Assembly: GCF_002979975.1 (NCBI RefSeq)
Contig: NZ_PCQD01000016.1
Coordinates: 1-57,683 of the forward strand
Length of the DNA stretch: 57,683 nucleotides
Direction of reading: 5' to 3'
Source of the DNA: Pseudomonas sp. MYb185
Lineage (GTDB): Bacteria > Pseudomonadota > Gammaproteobacteria > Pseudomonadales > Pseudomonadaceae
Below the pieces are notes generated by a model, which worked only from the letters and a program-made list of their open reading frames with translations, did not search any database and was not told the origin of the DNA. Shown here one piece after another: positions 1 to 10,691 of this stretch. A program made the position numbers and the translations under genes. Position 1 is the first letter of the stretch, and each line of letters opens with the position of its first letter.

Positions 1-90
1 AGCGATCTCCAAAGAGGACGTAATGCCGAAGAGTATTAACTGTTACCCATGTCTCCGAACGTTTTGTTACCTATGTCTCCGGTCTATACA
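1..90 (-). mobile_element. Insertion sequence end (partial; IS481-like by its terminal repeats)
   Basis: These 90 bases are the reverse complement of the last 90 bases of the window, with one mismatch. Read on the minus strand, the element begins TGTATAGACC at position 90 and runs out of the window. It carries two 17-base direct copies of TGTTACC(C/T)ATGTCTCCG on the plus strand, at 41-57 and 65-81, a 24-base period typical of transposase-binding sites in IS ends. A GGAG stretch sits near the cut edge, so the transposase start codon probably lies just outside. The IS481 assignment rests on recalled resemblance of these ends to that family and is uncertain; no transposase sequence is visible. 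Confidence 0.75.
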
Positions 91-94
91 TCAA

Positions 95-126
95 CGAGCC
101 TACAGGGATGTATTTACGGCGTGTCG
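95..126 (+). repeat. Dispersed intergenic repeat, copy 1
   Basis: This 32-base stretch matches the reverse complement of 57348-57379 at 27 of 32 positions. The shared core is CAGGGATG followed by ACGGCGTGTCG. It lies between the IS end and rnhB, immediately inside the IS. It looks like one copy of a chromosomal intergenic repeat rather than part of the IS, because the copies at the two window ends sit at different distances from the IS. Confidence 0.6.
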
Positions 127-177
127 CAGACTGGCGGCTCCCGGCGCATAGGAGACTCGAAATCGCCAGATGAAACC

Positions 178-804
178 TCAACAGTACTTATGCACGGAGC
201 CAACCGCCAGCGCCTGGCGTACCGGTGCAAAGGAGCGGCGATGAATCGGCGTGGCGCCGAGCAGCTTGAGGGCAGCCAGATGGGCGGGTGTCGGATACCC
301 CTTGTGCTTGCCGATACCGTAGCCGGGATACAGCAATTCCATCTCCTGCATTTCCCGATCACGCGCCACCTTGGCAAGAATGGAGGCTGCGGCGATGGCT
401 GGTACCCGCGCATCACCGCCTACCACCGGTTCACCCGGCACCGGCAGCACCGGGCAGCGGTTGCCATCGACCAGCACCCGATCGGGACGCAGCGCCAGCC
501 CGGCAACGGCGCGCTGCATGGCCAGCATGGTGGCATGCAGGATATTCAACTGATCTATCTCGGCCACTTCCGCACGACCGATGGCCCAGGCCAGCGCCCG
601 TTCCTGGATGATGGGAAACAGTGCCTCACGATGGGCTTCGGTCAGCTTCTTGGAATCGTTCAGCCCTTCGATCGGGCGCAGCGGGTCGAGAATCACCGCA
701 GCGGTAACCACCGCACCGCACAGCGGACCGCGCCCCACCTCGTCGACCCCGGCGACCAGCTCGTCACCCTCGGGCAGATTCCAGTCCATCAGCATCTGGG
801 TCAT
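178..804 (-). CDS. rnhB: Ribonuclease HII
   Basis: RNase HII removes ribonucleotides embedded in DNA and RNA primers by cutting the RNA strand of RNA-DNA hybrids in a metal-dependent reaction. The 208-residue protein has the family's usual length. It carries the N-terminal GVDEVGRG motif with catalytic Asp21 and Glu22, a third acidic residue at Asp113 (LVDGN) and a fourth near Asp149 (ARDRE). It is the last gene of the minus-strand lpx operon, and its ATG overlaps the lpxB stop by 4 bases (ATGA), implying translational coupling. Met4 and Met6 are possible alternative starts. About 90 bases of intergenic sequence separate its stop from the IS end. Confidence 0.95.
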   Translation of the reverse strand: MTQMLMDWNLPEGDELVAGVDEVGRGPLCGAVVTAAVILDPLRPIEGLNDSKKLTEAHREALFPIIQERALAWAIGRAEVAEIDQLNILHATMLAMQRAVAGLALRPDRVLVDGNRCPVLPVPGEPVVGGDARVPAIAAASILAKVARDREMQEMELLYPGYGIGKHKGYPTPAHLAALKLLGATPIHRRSFAPVRQALAVGSVHKYC

Positions 805-1982
805 GCCAGCCGCCCCTTGCTGCGCAGCAGCTCCAGCACCGCCTCGGCGGCAGCCTGATCGGCGTCACGGCGCAGCAACTGATGCAGCTGCATGAACACC
901 GCCTCGGCCTGCTCACGCTCGGGTGTCGGGCCCAGCCGGTCAAGCAGGGCTTGCCCCATGGCTGCAGGAGTAGCGGCATCCTGGAGAAATTCCGGTGCCA
1001 CTTCGCGCCCGGCGAGCAGGTTGGGCAGGGCCACATGCCCGACCTTGACCAGGCGCTTGAGAATCCTGAAGGTCAGTGAGGCCATGCGATAGGCGACCAC
1101 CATCGGTCGCTTGAACAGCATCGCTTCCAACGTCGCCGTACCCGAGGCTATCAGCACGGCGTCGCAGGCCGCCAAGGCCTCGTGACCCTGGCCATCGAGC
1201 AGGGTCAGTGGTAACTGCAAGCCGCTGTCGGCGAGAATCGCCTCCATCTGCTGGCGCCGCTCGGGGTTGGCGCAGGGCAGGATGAAACGCAGTTGCGGAT
1301 TGCGCTGCAGACACCAGGCGGCGGTCTGCAGAAACAGCAGGCCGAGCTTGCGCAGCTCGCCATTGCGGCTACCGGGCATCAGTGCCACCACAGGGGCCTC
1401 CCCGGCCAGCCCCAGGGTCTGACGGGCGGCCTGGCGGTCGGGCTGCAGCGGGATCCGGTCGGCCAGCGTATGGCCGACACAGCGCACCGCCACCCCGTGC
1501 TTGCGATAGACCTCTTCCTCGAAGGGAAACAGGGTCAGCATCAGATCGGTGGATTGGCGGATACCCTGCACGCGCTTCTCGCGCCAGGCCCAGACCGAGG
1601 GGCTGACATAGTGCACCGTGGGGATGCCCGCCTCACGCAGTCGCTGCTCGACGCCGAGGGTGAAGTCCGGGGCATCGATGCCAATGAACACATCCGGCCG
1701 CCGCTGCTTGAGAAACGCCACCAGTTCACGGCGGATACGCAGCAACTCACGCAGGCGCCCCAGCACCTCGACCAGCCCCATGACCGACAGTCGCTCCATC
1801 GGCACCTGGCTGACCAGCCCTTCGGCCTGCATGCGCGGGCCGCCGATACCGATGAACTCGGCATCGGGATGCACCTGTTTCAGAGCGCGGATCAGGCCGG
1901 TACCCAGGGTATCGCCGGACGCCTCACCGGCGACCAAGGCGATACACAGGGGTTTGTTCGGAGAAACTGCCGAGGCGCTCAT
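801..1982 (-). CDS. lpxB: Lipid-A-disaccharide synthase
   Basis: LpxB is a peripheral inner-membrane glycosyltransferase (GT19) that joins UDP-2,3-diacylglucosamine and lipid X into the tetraacyl disaccharide of lipid A. The 393-residue protein shows the N-terminal GEASGD motif at residues 19-24, an IDAPDF motif in the N-terminal Rossmann half, and LMPGSR and SGTATLE motifs in the nucleotide-binding C-terminal half. It follows lpxA with a 2-base gap and overlaps rnhB by 4 bases, the order lpxA-lpxB-rnhB usual in pseudomonads. Length and motifs are complete and nothing suggests inactivation. Confidence 0.97.
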   Translation of the reverse strand: MSASAVSPNKPLCIALVAGEASGDTLGTGLIRALKQVHPDAEFIGIGGPRMQAEGLVSQVPMERLSVMGLVEVLGRLRELLRIRRELVAFLKQRRPDVFIGIDAPDFTLGVEQRLREAGIPTVHYVSPSVWAWREKRVQGIRQSTDLMLTLFPFEEEVYRKHGVAVRCVGHTLADRIPLQPDRQAARQTLGLAGEAPVVALMPGSRNGELRKLGLLFLQTAAWCLQRNPQLRFILPCANPERRQQMEAILADSGLQLPLTLLDGQGHEALAACDAVLIASGTATLEAMLFKRPMVVAYRMASLTFRILKRLVKVGHVALPNLLAGREVAPEFLQDAATPAAMGQALLDRLGPTPEREQAEAVFMQLHQLLRRDADQAAAEAVLELLRSKGRLA

Positions 1983-1984
1983 GA

Positions 1985-2761
1985 TCAGCGGGTGATGCCG
2001 CGGGTCGAGGCCAGGATAGAGTCGCGGTACAACGCCACTTCCGGATACTGGGCGGCCTCGTCATCGAGCAGTTGCAGTGCTTCCTGCAGGGTCTTGCCCT
2101 GACGATAGACCACCTTGTAGGCGCGACGCAGCGCGGTGATCAGCTCGGGGCTGTAGCCCCGGCGGCGCATGCCCTCGAAGTTCATGCCATGGGCATTGGC
2201 CGGATTGCCACCGACCATGACGAACGCCGGAATATCCTTGAACACCGCACTGTTGGCGGCACTCATCGACCAGGCGCCGATATGGCAGAACTGGTGCACA
2301 GTGGTGTAGCCACCAAGGATAACGCCATCGCCGACATGCACGTGGCCGGCGATGGTGGCATTGTTGGCCATGATGATGTTGTCACCGACCACACAGTCAT
2401 GGGCGATATGCACATAGGCCATCAACAGGTTGTTGCTGCCGATGGTAGTGACGCCCTGGTCCTGCACCGTGCCACGATGCAGGGTACAGCCCTCGCGAAT
2501 GATGTTGTTGTCACCGATCACCAGGCGGGTGGGCTCGCCACGATACTTCTTGTCCTGGCAATCCTCGCCGACCGAGGCGAACTGGAAGATCCGGTTGCCA
2601 CTGCCAATGGTGGTCGGTCCCTTGACCACCACGTGCGGGCCGATGACGGTGCCCGCGCCAATCTCGACATCCGGGCCGATCAGCGACCAGGGGCCGACCT
2701 CGACGTCATCGGCCAGCCGCGCGGCAGGGTCAACGATCGCCTGAGGATGAATCCGACTCAT
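1985..2761 (-). CDS. lpxA: UDP-N-acetylglucosamine O-acyltransferase
   Basis: LpxA performs the first step of lipid A synthesis, moving a 3-hydroxyacyl chain from ACP to the 3-OH of UDP-GlcNAc in the cytoplasm. The 258-residue protein is a run of hexapeptide repeats (left-handed beta helix, about residues 5-185) followed by a helical C-terminus. The HIAHDC motif places the catalytic base at His121, equivalent to E. coli His125. The start codon overlaps the fabZ stop (ATGA), so it is coupled to fabZ. Pseudomonas LpxA enzymes generally prefer C10 hydroxyacyl chains; chain preference was not deduced from this sequence. Confidence 0.97.
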   Translation of the reverse strand: MSRIHPQAIVDPAARLADDVEVGPWSLIGPDVEIGAGTVIGPHVVVKGPTTIGSGNRIFQFASVGEDCQDKKYRGEPTRLVIGDNNIIREGCTLHRGTVQDQGVTTIGSNNLLMAYVHIAHDCVVGDNIIMANNATIAGHVHVGDGVILGGYTTVHQFCHIGAWSMSAANSAVFKDIPAFVMVGGNPANAHGMNFEGMRRRGYSPELITALRRAYKVVYRQGKTLQEALQLLDDEAAQYPEVALYRDSILASTRGITR

Positions 2762-3195
2762 ACCTTGTGTTCCGCACAGATGATTTCACCGGAACAGGCT
2801 TCCTTGCCGTCGACCAGCGCACGGCAGGCGAACTTCCAGATACCGCGCTTGTTGCTGACGTAGGTGGCTTCCAGCTGCAGCTGGTCACCCGGTACCACCG
2901 GCTGGCGGAAGCGCAGTTTGTCCGAACCGACAAAGTAGTACAGCGTACCGTCCTCGGCCTTGGTGTTCATCATCTTGAAGCCCAGCAGGCCAGCGGCCTG
3001 GGCCATGGCCTCGATGATGAGCACGCCCGGCATGATCGGGTGGCCGGGGAAGTGCCCGTTGAAGAAGGGCTCGTTGACCGAGACGTTCTTGTAGGCACGA
3101 ATACGCTTGCCCTCGAGATCCAGTTCGACCACCCGATCCACCAGCAGGAAGGGGTAACGATGGGGCAGGTATTCTTTGATTTCGTTGATATCCAT
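2758..3195 (-). CDS. fabZ: 3-hydroxyacyl-ACP dehydratase FabZ
   Basis: FabZ dehydrates 3-hydroxyacyl-ACP to trans-2-enoyl-ACP in fatty acid elongation, and so competes with LpxA and LpxD for hydroxyacyl-ACP. From the chosen ATG ([10 protein letters not shown]) the protein has 145 residues, the usual length. An in-frame upstream extension exists but adds 13 residues not expected in the family. The hot-dog fold active site is visible as GHFPGHP...IIEAMAQ, with catalytic His48 and Glu62. The gene sits between lpxD and lpxA and ends inside the lpxA start codon. Confidence 0.95.
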   Translation of the reverse strand: MDINEIKEYLPHRYPFLLVDRVVELDLEGKRIRAYKNVSVNEPFFNGHFPGHPIMPGVLIIEAMAQAAGLLGFKMMNTKAEDGTLYYFVGSDKLRFRQPVVPGDQLQLEATYVSNKRGIWKFACRALVDGKEACSGEIICAEHKV

Positions 3196-3244
3196 TATTT
3201 CGCAAGGCCTTGCAGTGAAAGGTTGAATGCGCAAAGCGCACAGC

Positions 3245-4306
3245 TCAGGACTCAGATGAGTCCTGCGGCGCCGGGGTCACCGCTGGCAACTGTTTCTCCA
3301 GTTGCTGCACGCGTTTGGCCAAGGCATCGAGTTGACGAATACGTGCAGCGCTCTTTTTCCATTCAGCGGCGGGCTGCATCGCCGTACCGGAGGAGTATGC
3401 ACCCGGCTCGGTAATGGAGCGCGTGACCATGGTCATGCCGCTGACGAATACGTTATCGCAGATATCGATATGCCCGACCATGCCGACACCGCCGGCGATA
3501 GTGCAGTTACGCCCGATCCGGGTACTGCCGGAGATACCGACACAGGCGGCCATGGCCGTGTGATCGCCGATCTGCACGTTATGCGCGATCTGGATCTGGT
3601 TATCCAGCTTGACGTCGTTGCCGATCACCGTGTCGTTGATGGCGCCACGGTCGATGGTGGTGTTGGCACCGATCTCGACATCATCGCCAATCAGCACACC
3701 GCCGATCTGGGCGATCTTCTGCCACTTGCCCTGGTCCTTGGCAAAGCCGAAGCCTTCGCCACCAACCACCGCACCGGACTGGATCACCACCCGCTCGCCC
3801 ATGCGCACATCGTGATACAGCGTCACCCGCGGCGCCAGCCAGCTGCCTGCGCCGATACGGCAACGGGCGCCGACGAAGCACTGGGCGCCCAGGGTCACGT
3901 TGGCACCGATCACCGCATCGGCCTCGATCACCACCCCGGCGCCGATCGATGCAGAGGCATCCACACTGGCCGAGTCGGCGATCACCGCACTGGGATGAAC
4001 CCCCGGCACGGCACGCGGCTTGGGATCGAAGTGGTGCGACAGTCGGGCATAGGCCAGGTAGGGATCGGCGACGATCAAGGCGTTGCCGGCATAGTCCGCC
4101 GCGTCGGCTTCGGTCAACAGCACCGCGCCGGCACGGGTGCCGGCGAGCTGCTTGCGGTATTGCCGGTTGGCCAGGAAGCTCAGCTGGTCCGGGCCGGCAT
4201 CGTGCAATGCCGCCAGGCCGCGAATCAGCTTGCTGCCATCACCGGACAGACGCGCATCCAGCCGCTCGGCCAGTTGCGCGAGGGTCACTCCGTTAGAGTC
4301 CGCCAT
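3245..4306 (-). CDS. lpxD: UDP-3-O-acylglucosamine N-acyltransferase
   Basis: LpxD adds the second, N-linked hydroxyacyl chain to UDP-3-O-acylglucosamine in lipid A synthesis. The protein has about 353 residues: an N-terminal uridine-binding domain (about 1-100, with [11 protein letters not shown]), then a long hexapeptide-repeat beta helix containing the [12 protein letters not shown] stretch with the expected catalytic His, and a C-terminal helix. I chose the ATG at 4306. A TTG at 4315 would overlap the skp stop by 4 bases (TTGA) and add three residues; no strong ribosome site separates the two choices. Confidence 0.95.
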   Translation of the reverse strand: MADSNGVTLAQLAERLDARLSGDGSKLIRGLAALHDAGPDQLSFLANRQYRKQLAGTRAGAVLLTEADAADYAGNALIVADPYLAYARLSHHFDPKPRAVPGVHPSAVIADSASVDASASIGAGVVIEADAVIGANVTLGAQCFVGARCRIGAGSWLAPRVTLYHDVRMGERVVIQSGAVVGGEGFGFAKDQGKWQKIAQIGGVLIGDDVEIGANTTIDRGAINDTVIGNDVKLDNQIQIAHNVQIGDHTAMAACVGISGSTRIGRNCTIAGGVGMVGHIDICDNVFVSGMTMVTRSITEPGAYSSGTAMQPAAEWKKSAARIRQLDALAKRVQQLEKQLPAVTPAPQDSSES

Positions 4307-4311
4307 GCCGA

Positions 4312-4818
4312 TCAACGCGTGCTGTTCAGGCGCTCGATGACCTGACGGGTGATATCCAATGCCGGTTTGACATCGATGACCGCGCTGCGGTCGATGACCA
4401 GATCATAATCGCCGGCCTGCAGTACGGTTTCCACCGCCTTGTCCAGCTTCGGCTTGAGCTGTTCGAGCATTTCCCGATCAGACTGCGCCTTGGCGTCGTT
4501 CAGTTCCTTGGACTGGACCTGGAACTCGCGGGCCTTCTGGCGGAACTCCAGTTCGATCTTCTCCAGCTCGGTCTGGCCCAGCTTGTCGCCATCACGCTGC
4601 ATGCGCTCCTGCAGACGCTTGGCCTCGGCCTCGAGATTCTTCAGACGCTGCAGCTGGCTGCCGAATTTCTTCTCCGCATCCACCGAATAGCGCTTGGCGG
4701 CATCCGATTCGAGCAGCGCCATCTGGTAGTCCAGTACCGCTATCTTGGTCTGGGCCGCAACCGGGAGGCTGGCCAGCGCCATGACCGACATCACTGCAAT
4801 GCAAACATACTTGCGCAC
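4312..4818 (-). CDS. skp: Periplasmic chaperone Skp (OmpH family)
   Basis: Skp is a trimeric periplasmic holdase that carries unfolded outer-membrane proteins towards BamA. The 168-residue product has a signal peptide ending LPVAAQ, a short core strand ([14 protein letters not shown]) and long charged helices (about residues 50-125, coiled-coil tentacles rich in Glu, Lys, Arg and Gln). I chose GTG at 4818 because AGGAG lies 8 bases before it. A GTG three codons earlier would abut that ribosome site. It lies directly downstream of bamA on the same strand, with a gap of about 35 bases. Confidence 0.93.
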   Translation of the reverse strand: MRKYVCIAVMSVMALASLPVAAQTKIAVLDYQMALLESDAAKRYSVDAEKKFGSQLQRLKNLEAEAKRLQERMQRDGDKLGQTELEKIELEFRQKAREFQVQSKELNDAKAQSDREMLEQLKPKLDKAVETVLQAGDYDLVIDRSAVIDVKPALDITRQVIERLNSTR

Positions 4819-4853
4819 TCTTGACACTCCTGATGAAAAATGGGTTCCCGGCT

Positions 4854-7172
4854 TCAGAACGTCTGACCCAGGGTGAACTGGAAGACCTGCCTGTCATCGT
4901 CAGACTTGTCGTTCAACGGCACGCCCAGACTGAAGCCCAGCGGACCCAGCGCCGTCAGCCACGACAGGCCGACCCCAGCACTGTAACGGATTTCGCTGGC
5001 AGTCACATCAGGACAATCACTGCAATAGGTGTTGAACACGTTACCGGCATCCAGGAACAGTACCGTACGCAGCGAGCGACTATCCTGGACGAAGGGCGCC
5101 GGGAAGATCAGCTCCAGACCACCAGTGATCTTGACGTTACCACCGAACGGCAGTGGGTCCTGATCCGGGTCGTTCGCGTGGGGGGTACTTTTCGGCCCCA
5201 GGGTACTGTCTTCGAAGCCACGCACCGAGCCGATCCCGCCGGCGAAGTAGTGCTCATAGAAAGGCATCTGCTTGGTCGAACCGAAGCGCCGGGCAAAACC
5301 GCTGTCGGTATGCACACGCAGGGTCCAGTCCTGGCTGATCGGGAAGAAGCGCTGGCCACGATAACCGAGCTTGTAGAAATACAGGTCGCTACCGGGAACG
5401 GTGGTCTCCAGACTCAGGCTCTGGGAATAGCCGCGATCCGGGAACATGCCGCGGTTGAGAGTGGACTGCGACCAGCCGACGTTGGCCTTGAGGTTGAAGA
5501 AGCTGTCACCCTCGTTCCTCAGGAACTCCTGGATTTCCTGGACGGTGTAGACACCCTCCTTGATCTCGTCACGCTGCAGCGACATGCCGAACGACAGGCG
5601 CGAGGTATCGCTGATCGGATAGCCGATATTGATACCGGCACCATAGGAGTCGACGGAGTAGCTGGAGATATCCACGTCCAGCTCATCGTAGTCGGTGGTA
5701 CGGTAGAAAGCGTTGTAACCGAGGCTGACCCCATCGGCGGTGAAATAGGGATTGAGGAAACCGAACGACAGCGCGGTCTGGTAGGCGGAGCGGTTGGCGC
5801 TGAAGCTCACCCGGTTACCGGTACCGAAGAAGTTGTTCTGGCTGATCGAACCGCCGAGGATCAGACCGGTGCCCTGGGCGAAACCGAGACTGGCCGTCAC
5901 CGAGCCCGAGGGCTGCTCTTCCACCGTGTAGTTGACGTCGATCAGGTCATCGGCCCCAGGCACAGGCACCGTCTCGACGTCGACTTCCTTGAAGAAGCCC
6001 AGGCGTTCGAGACGCACCTTGGACTGGTCGATCAGATAGGTGGAAGCCCAGCCACCTTCCATCTGGCGCATTTCCCGGCGCAGCACTTCATCATCGGTCT
6101 TGGTGTTGCCGCGGAAGTTGATGCGGTTGACGTAGGCACGCTGGCCGGGATCGACGACGAAGGTCACATCCACGGTACGATCCTGTTCGTTGACCTGCGG
6201 CATGCCGTTGACGTTGGCGAAGGTATAGCCCTCGTTACCCAGCCGGCGACCGATCAGGTCGGAGGTGGCTGTCATCACCTGGCGGGAGAAGACCTGGCCC
6301 GGCTCGACCAGCAGCAGGCGGCGGATATCCTGCTCCGGCACCACCAGGTCACCGGACAGCTTGACCTCGTTGACCGTGTACAGCTCGCCCTCGTCGATAT
6401 TCACGGTGACGTAGACGTGCTTCTTGTCCGGGGTGATCGACACCTGGGTCGAGGCGATATCCATGTTGATGTAGCCGCGATCCAGGTACCAGGAGCGCAG
6501 ACGCTCCAGGTCACCGGAGAGCTTTTCCCGGGAATACTTGTCATCGTTGCGGATGAACGACAGCCAGCCAGTGGTCTTCAGCTCGAACAGCGGGATCAGT
6601 TCGTCATCGGAGAACACCGAGTTGCCGACCACGTTGACGTGCTTGATCGAGGCCACCGAGCCCTCGTCGACGACGATCTTCAGCGCCACGCGGTTGCGCG
6701 GCTCGGCGATCACTTCGGTTTCGATATCGGCGGAGTAGCGGCCCTGGGCCACGTACTGGCGCAGCAACTCGTTGCGCACCCCTTCCAGGGTCGCCTGCTG
6801 GAAGATCTCGCCCTCGGCCAGCCCGGCCATGCGCAGGCCGTTGAGCAGATCCTCGCTCTTGATCGCCTTGTTGCCTTCCAGCTCGATGGAGGAGATGGAG
6901 GGGCGTTCGACCACGTTGATGATCAGCACGTCGCCTTCACGACCCAGCTGGATATCCTGGAAGAAGCCGGTACGGAACAGCGAACGCGAGGCCTCGACCA
7001 GGGCCTGGTCATCCGCCTGGTCACCGATGTTCAGCGGCAAGGCGCTGAAGACACTGCCAGCGGAAACACGTTGCAGACCATTGACGCGAATGTCGGAAAT
7101 CTGGAAGGCATCGGCAAAAACTCCCGGCGCCAGGAGTATCAGCAATAGCGCAGGCAATAGGTAACGTTTCAT
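4854..7172 (-). CDS. bamA: Outer membrane protein assembly factor BamA
   Basis: BamA is the essential Omp85 protein that folds beta-barrel proteins into the outer membrane. The 772-residue protein has a Sec signal peptide (about residues 1-20, cleavage VFA-D), five POTRA repeats (about 21-420) and a 16-strand barrel. The barrel contains the conserved VRGF motif (GGIGSVRGFEDSTLGP) of the lid loop and ends in a terminal Phe, the usual outer-membrane signature. It sits in the conserved order rseP-bamA-skp-lpxD. The long reading frame antisense to it (4821-7148) is a composition artefact. Confidence 0.98.
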   Translation of the reverse strand: MKRYLLPALLLILLAPGVFADAFQISDIRVNGLQRVSAGSVFSALPLNIGDQADDQALVEASRSLFRTGFFQDIQLGREGDVLIINVVERPSISSIELEGNKAIKSEDLLNGLRMAGLAEGEIFQQATLEGVRNELLRQYVAQGRYSADIETEVIAEPRNRVALKIVVDEGSVASIKHVNVVGNSVFSDDELIPLFELKTTGWLSFIRNDDKYSREKLSGDLERLRSWYLDRGYINMDIASTQVSITPDKKHVYVTVNIDEGELYTVNEVKLSGDLVVPEQDIRRLLLVEPGQVFSRQVMTATSDLIGRRLGNEGYTFANVNGMPQVNEQDRTVDVTFVVDPGQRAYVNRINFRGNTKTDDEVLRREMRQMEGGWASTYLIDQSKVRLERLGFFKEVDVETVPVPGADDLIDVNYTVEEQPSGSVTASLGFAQGTGLILGGSISQNNFFGTGNRVSFSANRSAYQTALSFGFLNPYFTADGVSLGYNAFYRTTDYDELDVDISSYSVDSYGAGINIGYPISDTSRLSFGMSLQRDEIKEGVYTVQEIQEFLRNEGDSFFNLKANVGWSQSTLNRGMFPDRGYSQSLSLETTVPGSDLYFYKLGYRGQRFFPISQDWTLRVHTDSGFARRFGSTKQMPFYEHYFAGGIGSVRGFEDSTLGPKSTPHANDPDQDPLPFGGNVKITGGLELIFPAPFVQDSRSLRTVLFLDAGNVFNTYCSDCPDVTASEIRYSAGVGLSWLTALGPLGFSLGVPLNDKSDDDRQVFQFTLGQTF

Positions 7173-7289
7173 GAAATCCGTTCTGGCTGACTGGTTAATA
7201 TCTTATCTGCCGCGCGCGGCAGTTCGGTAATAGGAGTCGGACAACAGCACACGCGCATGTTTCCCCAGCTCCCCGTATTTCTCTGCCGC

Positions 7290-8648
7290 TCAGTTACCCA
7301 ACCGACTTATATCGTTATAGATGGCAAACAGCATCACCCCGACGATCAGGGTCAAGCCTATCTGCAATCCCCAGCCCTGGATACGCTCGGACAGGGGTTT
7401 GCCTCTGATCCATTCCGTCACGTAGTAAACCAGATGACCACCGTCGAGCACCGGGATCGGCAGCAGGTTCAGCACACCCAGGCTAATGCTCAGATAAGCA
7501 ATGAAACTGAGAAAGCTTTCCACTCCGGACTTGGCCGAGGCGCCCGCCACTTTAGCAATGGTTATCGGGCCGCTCAAGTTTTTTGCCGAGACCAGGCCGG
7601 TGACCATCTTTTTCAGCGAATCGAGGGTCAGCGCGGTCATATCCCAGGTTTTCACCAGCGCTACCGGGATTGCCGCCAACGGGTTGTAGTCGATGCTGCG
7701 GATCATGTGCTCGGGCCACTCGAAGGCCTCGATGCCGGCGCCGATAAAGCCGACCGACTTGCCATCCTGCTCACGTACTTCCGGCGTGATGCTCAGCATG
7801 CGCAGTCGCCCGTCACGCTCGACACCCAGCTCCAGCGGCTGGCCGGCACTGCCCTGGATGCGCGGTACCACCTCGCCCAGCCAGTCGCTGACCGGCTGCC
7901 CATCGATCGTCACGATCAGGTCGCCGGCACGCAGGCCGGCTTGCTCGGCGGCGCCACCCGGGCTGATCTGGCCGAGCAACGGCGGCACTGCCGGCTTCCA
8001 GCTGGTCAGGCCGAGCGCGGTCACCGGGTCCGGCTGATCGACGCCGCGCAGCCAGTTGTGCAACTGCAGCGTGTAGCTCTGCGGCGTGCCCTCGCCGTCC
8101 CGGGCCAGCACCTGCAACTGCCCGGTTTCGCCCAGCCGGCGAATCAACTGCAGGTTGATATCGTGCCAGCTGGGAGTCTGGTTGCCGTCGATCTCGAGGA
8201 TTTCCAGGCCTTCGCTCAGGCCGGCACGCTCAGCGATGCTACCGGGCTCGACCGGGCCGATCACCGGCGCCACCGTGGTGATACCGAGCACCGCGATCAG
8301 CCAGAAGGCGGCGATCGCCAGCAGGAAGTTGGCCAGGGGACCGGCGGCTACGATGGCAATGCGCTTTTTCACATCCTTGCGATTGAAGGCCTGGTCCAGC
8401 TCGGCCTCGGGGACCGGGGCTTCGCGCTCGTCGAGCATCTTGACGTAGCCACCCAGGGGAATACCAGCGATGACGAATTCAGTGCCATGGCGGTCGTGCC
8501 AGCTGTACAGCGCGGGGCCGAAGCCGATGGAAAAACGCAATACCTTGACGCCGCAACGACGTGCGACCCAGAAATGGCCATATTCGTGAATGGTGACCAG
8601 CAGTCCCAACGCCACTATGGTGGCCAGCAGAGTAAACAATAGATCCAT
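7290..8648 (-). CDS. rseP: RIP zinc metalloprotease RseP (MucP)
   Basis: RseP is the inner-membrane site-2 protease that cleaves the anti-sigma factor (RseA/MucA) after the first periplasmic cut and releases the envelope-stress sigma factor. The 452-residue protein has the HExxH zinc motif at residues 21-25 (HEYGH) in the first membrane segment, two PDZ domains (about 110-190 and 200-290) and the C-terminal LDGGH motif that supplies the third metal ligand. The gap to bamA is 117 bases with no gene; a bamA promoter there is possible but was not identified. Confidence 0.97.
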   Translation of the reverse strand: MDLLFTLLATIVALGLLVTIHEYGHFWVARRCGVKVLRFSIGFGPALYSWHDRHGTEFVIAGIPLGGYVKMLDEREAPVPEAELDQAFNRKDVKKRIAIVAAGPLANFLLAIAAFWLIAVLGITTVAPVIGPVEPGSIAERAGLSEGLEILEIDGNQTPSWHDINLQLIRRLGETGQLQVLARDGEGTPQSYTLQLHNWLRGVDQPDPVTALGLTSWKPAVPPLLGQISPGGAAEQAGLRAGDLIVTIDGQPVSDWLGEVVPRIQGSAGQPLELGVERDGRLRMLSITPEVREQDGKSVGFIGAGIEAFEWPEHMIRSIDYNPLAAIPVALVKTWDMTALTLDSLKKMVTGLVSAKNLSGPITIAKVAGASAKSGVESFLSFIAYLSISLGVLNLLPIPVLDGGHLVYYVTEWIRGKPLSERIQGWGLQIGLTLIVGVMLFAIYNDISRLGN

Positions 8649-8694
8649 TCAACGCCTCACTCGGGGACCCTGCAGGCAGGCCTGCGCCCGCCTG

Positions 8695-9879
8695 TCATGC
8701 CCGGTTTGCCAGCCACCTGTGCGCGTGCTCGCGTGCCTGACGATCAGCCAGCATGACCTGAGCCAGCTCTTCGACCTGCACCGGTGGCAGGCAGTTCAAT
8801 GTGTACTCGATGATAACAGGGATATCGGTGAAACCAATGCGCCCATCGAGAAAGGCCTGTACCGCCACCTCGTTGGCCGCATTCAATACCGCGCAGGCGG
8901 TGCCCCCTGCATCGAATGCCTGGCGGGCCAGCCACAGACAGGGAAAGCGCTGCGGATCAGGCGCCTGGAAGTCCAGCCGTGCGGTGCTCAGCAGGTCCAG
9001 CGCGCTGACCCCGGAGTCGATACGCTCCGGCCAGGCCAGGGCATGGGCGATCGGCGTGCGCATGTCCGGATTGCCCAACTGGGCCAATACCGAGCCGTCG
9101 ACGTAGTCCACCAGCGAATGCACCACGCTCTGCGGATGCACCACCACCTCGACCTGCTCGGGACGCGCATCGAACAGCCAGCAGGCCTCGATCAGCTCCA
9201 GCCCCTTGTTCATCATGCTGGCCGAGTCCACTGAGATCTTCTGCCCCATCGACCAGTTCGGATGGGCGCAGGCCTGGGCGGGAGTGACGCCAGCCAGGTC
9301 TTCCAGGGCGAAATCGCGGAACGGACCACCGGAGGCGGTCAGCAGGATGCGCCGCACCCCGACCTGGCCCAGCCCGTTCGCGTAGTTGCGCGGCATGCAC
9401 TGGAAGATCGCGTTGTGCTCGCTGTCGATCGGCAGCAACTGGGCGCCGGAGTTGCGCACCGCCTGCATGAACAGCGCGCCGGACATCACCAGTGCTTCCT
9501 TGTTGGCCAGCAGCACGCGCTTGCCGGCACGTACCGCCGCCAGTGTGGGCGACAGTCCGGCAGCACCGACGATGGCCGCCATGACCACATCGACCCGCTG
9601 GTCGGCAGCCACCTCCGCCAGCGCCTCGACCCCATGCAACACCCGGGTCTGCAGACCGGTGGCCTGCAGCCGCTGCTGCAACGGCTCCGCCTGCGCAGCA
9701 TCGGCAACCACCGCGAACAGCGGGTCATGCTGCCGGCATTGCGCCTCCAGCACGGCCATCTGGCTGTGGCCGGTCAGGGCGAAGACAGCATAGCGATCGG
9801 CATGTCGCGCCACCACATCCAGGGTGCTGACACCGATCGAACCAGTAGCACCCAGCACCGTTATCCATGCGCGACTCAC
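8695..9879 (-). CDS. dxr: 1-deoxy-D-xylulose 5-phosphate reductoisomerase
   Basis: Dxr (IspC) converts DXP to MEP with NADPH, the first committed step of the MEP isoprenoid pathway, and is the target of fosmidomycin. From the GTG at 9879 the protein has 394 residues. It shows the NADPH motif GATGSIG near the N-terminus, the DSEHNA motif that binds metal and substrate, and ASGGPF in the catalytic domain. The GTG is preferred because it overlaps the cdsA stop (GTGA) and has GGGAG 9 bases upstream. An upstream TTG would add nine residues unlike the family. Confidence 0.96.
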   Translation of the reverse strand: MSRAWITVLGATGSIGVSTLDVVARHADRYAVFALTGHSQMAVLEAQCRQHDPLFAVVADAAQAEPLQQRLQATGLQTRVLHGVEALAEVAADQRVDVVMAAIVGAAGLSPTLAAVRAGKRVLLANKEALVMSGALFMQAVRNSGAQLLPIDSEHNAIFQCMPRNYANGLGQVGVRRILLTASGGPFRDFALEDLAGVTPAQACAHPNWSMGQKISVDSASMMNKGLELIEACWLFDARPEQVEVVVHPQSVVHSLVDYVDGSVLAQLGNPDMRTPIAHALAWPERIDSGVSALDLLSTARLDFQAPDPQRFPCLWLARQAFDAGGTACAVLNAANEVAVQAFLDGRIGFTDIPVIIEYTLNCLPPVQVEELAQVMLADRQAREHAHRWLANRA

Positions 9880-10691
9880 CCGAGCAGACTCCCGAACAGG
9901 TACCAACCCAGCGCGAATACCGGTACCGCTGCGGTGAGACTGTCGATACGATCCATGATGCCACCATGCCCGGGCAGCAGGTTGCTACTGTCCTTGAGCC
10001 CCTGCTCGCGCTTGAACAGGCTTTCGGTGAGATCACCGACCACCGAGAACAGCACCACCACCAGGGTACCGAGCATGCCGATCAGTACCGACTGCATCGA
10101 CCAGTCCAGATAGAGCATCGCCGCCACCGCCAGCAACTGGGTCAGCAGCACACCGCCGAGCAGCCCCTCGATGGTCTTGCCAGGACTGACCCGGGGCAGC
10201 AGCTTGTGACGACCGAAGGTCTTGCCAGCGAAATAGGCGCCGATATCCGCCGCCCAGACCATCACCACCAGCGCCAGGATCAACCACAACCCGGCTTCCT
10301 GGGCGCGCAGCCAGACCAGCCCGTACCAGGCCGGCAGCAGCACCAGCAGCCCGAACAGCTGGGCGATCAGCGAACCGGACCACAGCCCACGGCCATTGGG
10401 ATAGCGGATGATCATCGAGGTTGCCAGCAACCACCAGCCCAGCGCCGGTGCCAGCATGAAATGTGGTGGCCAGGCATCGCGGTACAGGCCCACCAGCAGC
10501 AACGCCACCGCCAGCGCGTAGATGACCCGCCCCTTGTGCGTCTGCTCTCCAGCCAGCCGCGCCCATTCCCAGGCCCCCAGGGTGACGATGAAACCGATCA
10601 TCACCGCGAACCACAGATGGTCGAGCAGCACGAAGCCGGCAATAACCAGAGGCGCCAGGATGACGCCGGTAATAATACGTTGCTTGAGCAT
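9876..10691 (-). CDS. cdsA: Phosphatidate cytidylyltransferase
   Basis: CdsA makes CDP-diacylglycerol from phosphatidic acid and CTP, the branch-point intermediate of all membrane phospholipids. The 271-residue protein is strongly hydrophobic with about eight membrane segments. It carries the C-terminal CDS signature in the region [12 protein letters not shown]...[18 protein letters not shown]...[11 protein letters not shown], with the acidic residues expected to bind Mg. Its ATG overlaps the uppS stop by one base (TGATG), and its stop overlaps the dxr start. Confidence 0.96.
   Translation of the reverse strand: MLKQRIITGVILAPLVIAGFVLLDHLWFAVMIGFIVTLGAWEWARLAGEQTHKGRVIYALAVALLLVGLYRDAWPPHFMLAPALGWWLLATSMIIRYPNGRGLWSGSLIAQLFGLLVLLPAWYGLVWLRAQEAGLWLILALVVMVWAADIGAYFAGKTFGRHKLLPRVSPGKTIEGLLGGVLLTQLLAVAAMLYLDWSMQSVLIGMLGTLVVVLFSVVGDLTESLFKREQGLKDSSNLLPGHGGIMDRIDSLTAAVPVFALGWYLFGSLLG

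Noticed and set aside
4821..7148. A 775-codon plus-strand open frame opposite bamA
   Set aside because: It mirrors the bamA codon pattern, has no ribosome site or domain, and its composition (His/Asp/Gln-rich) is typical of antisense frames in high-GC genes.
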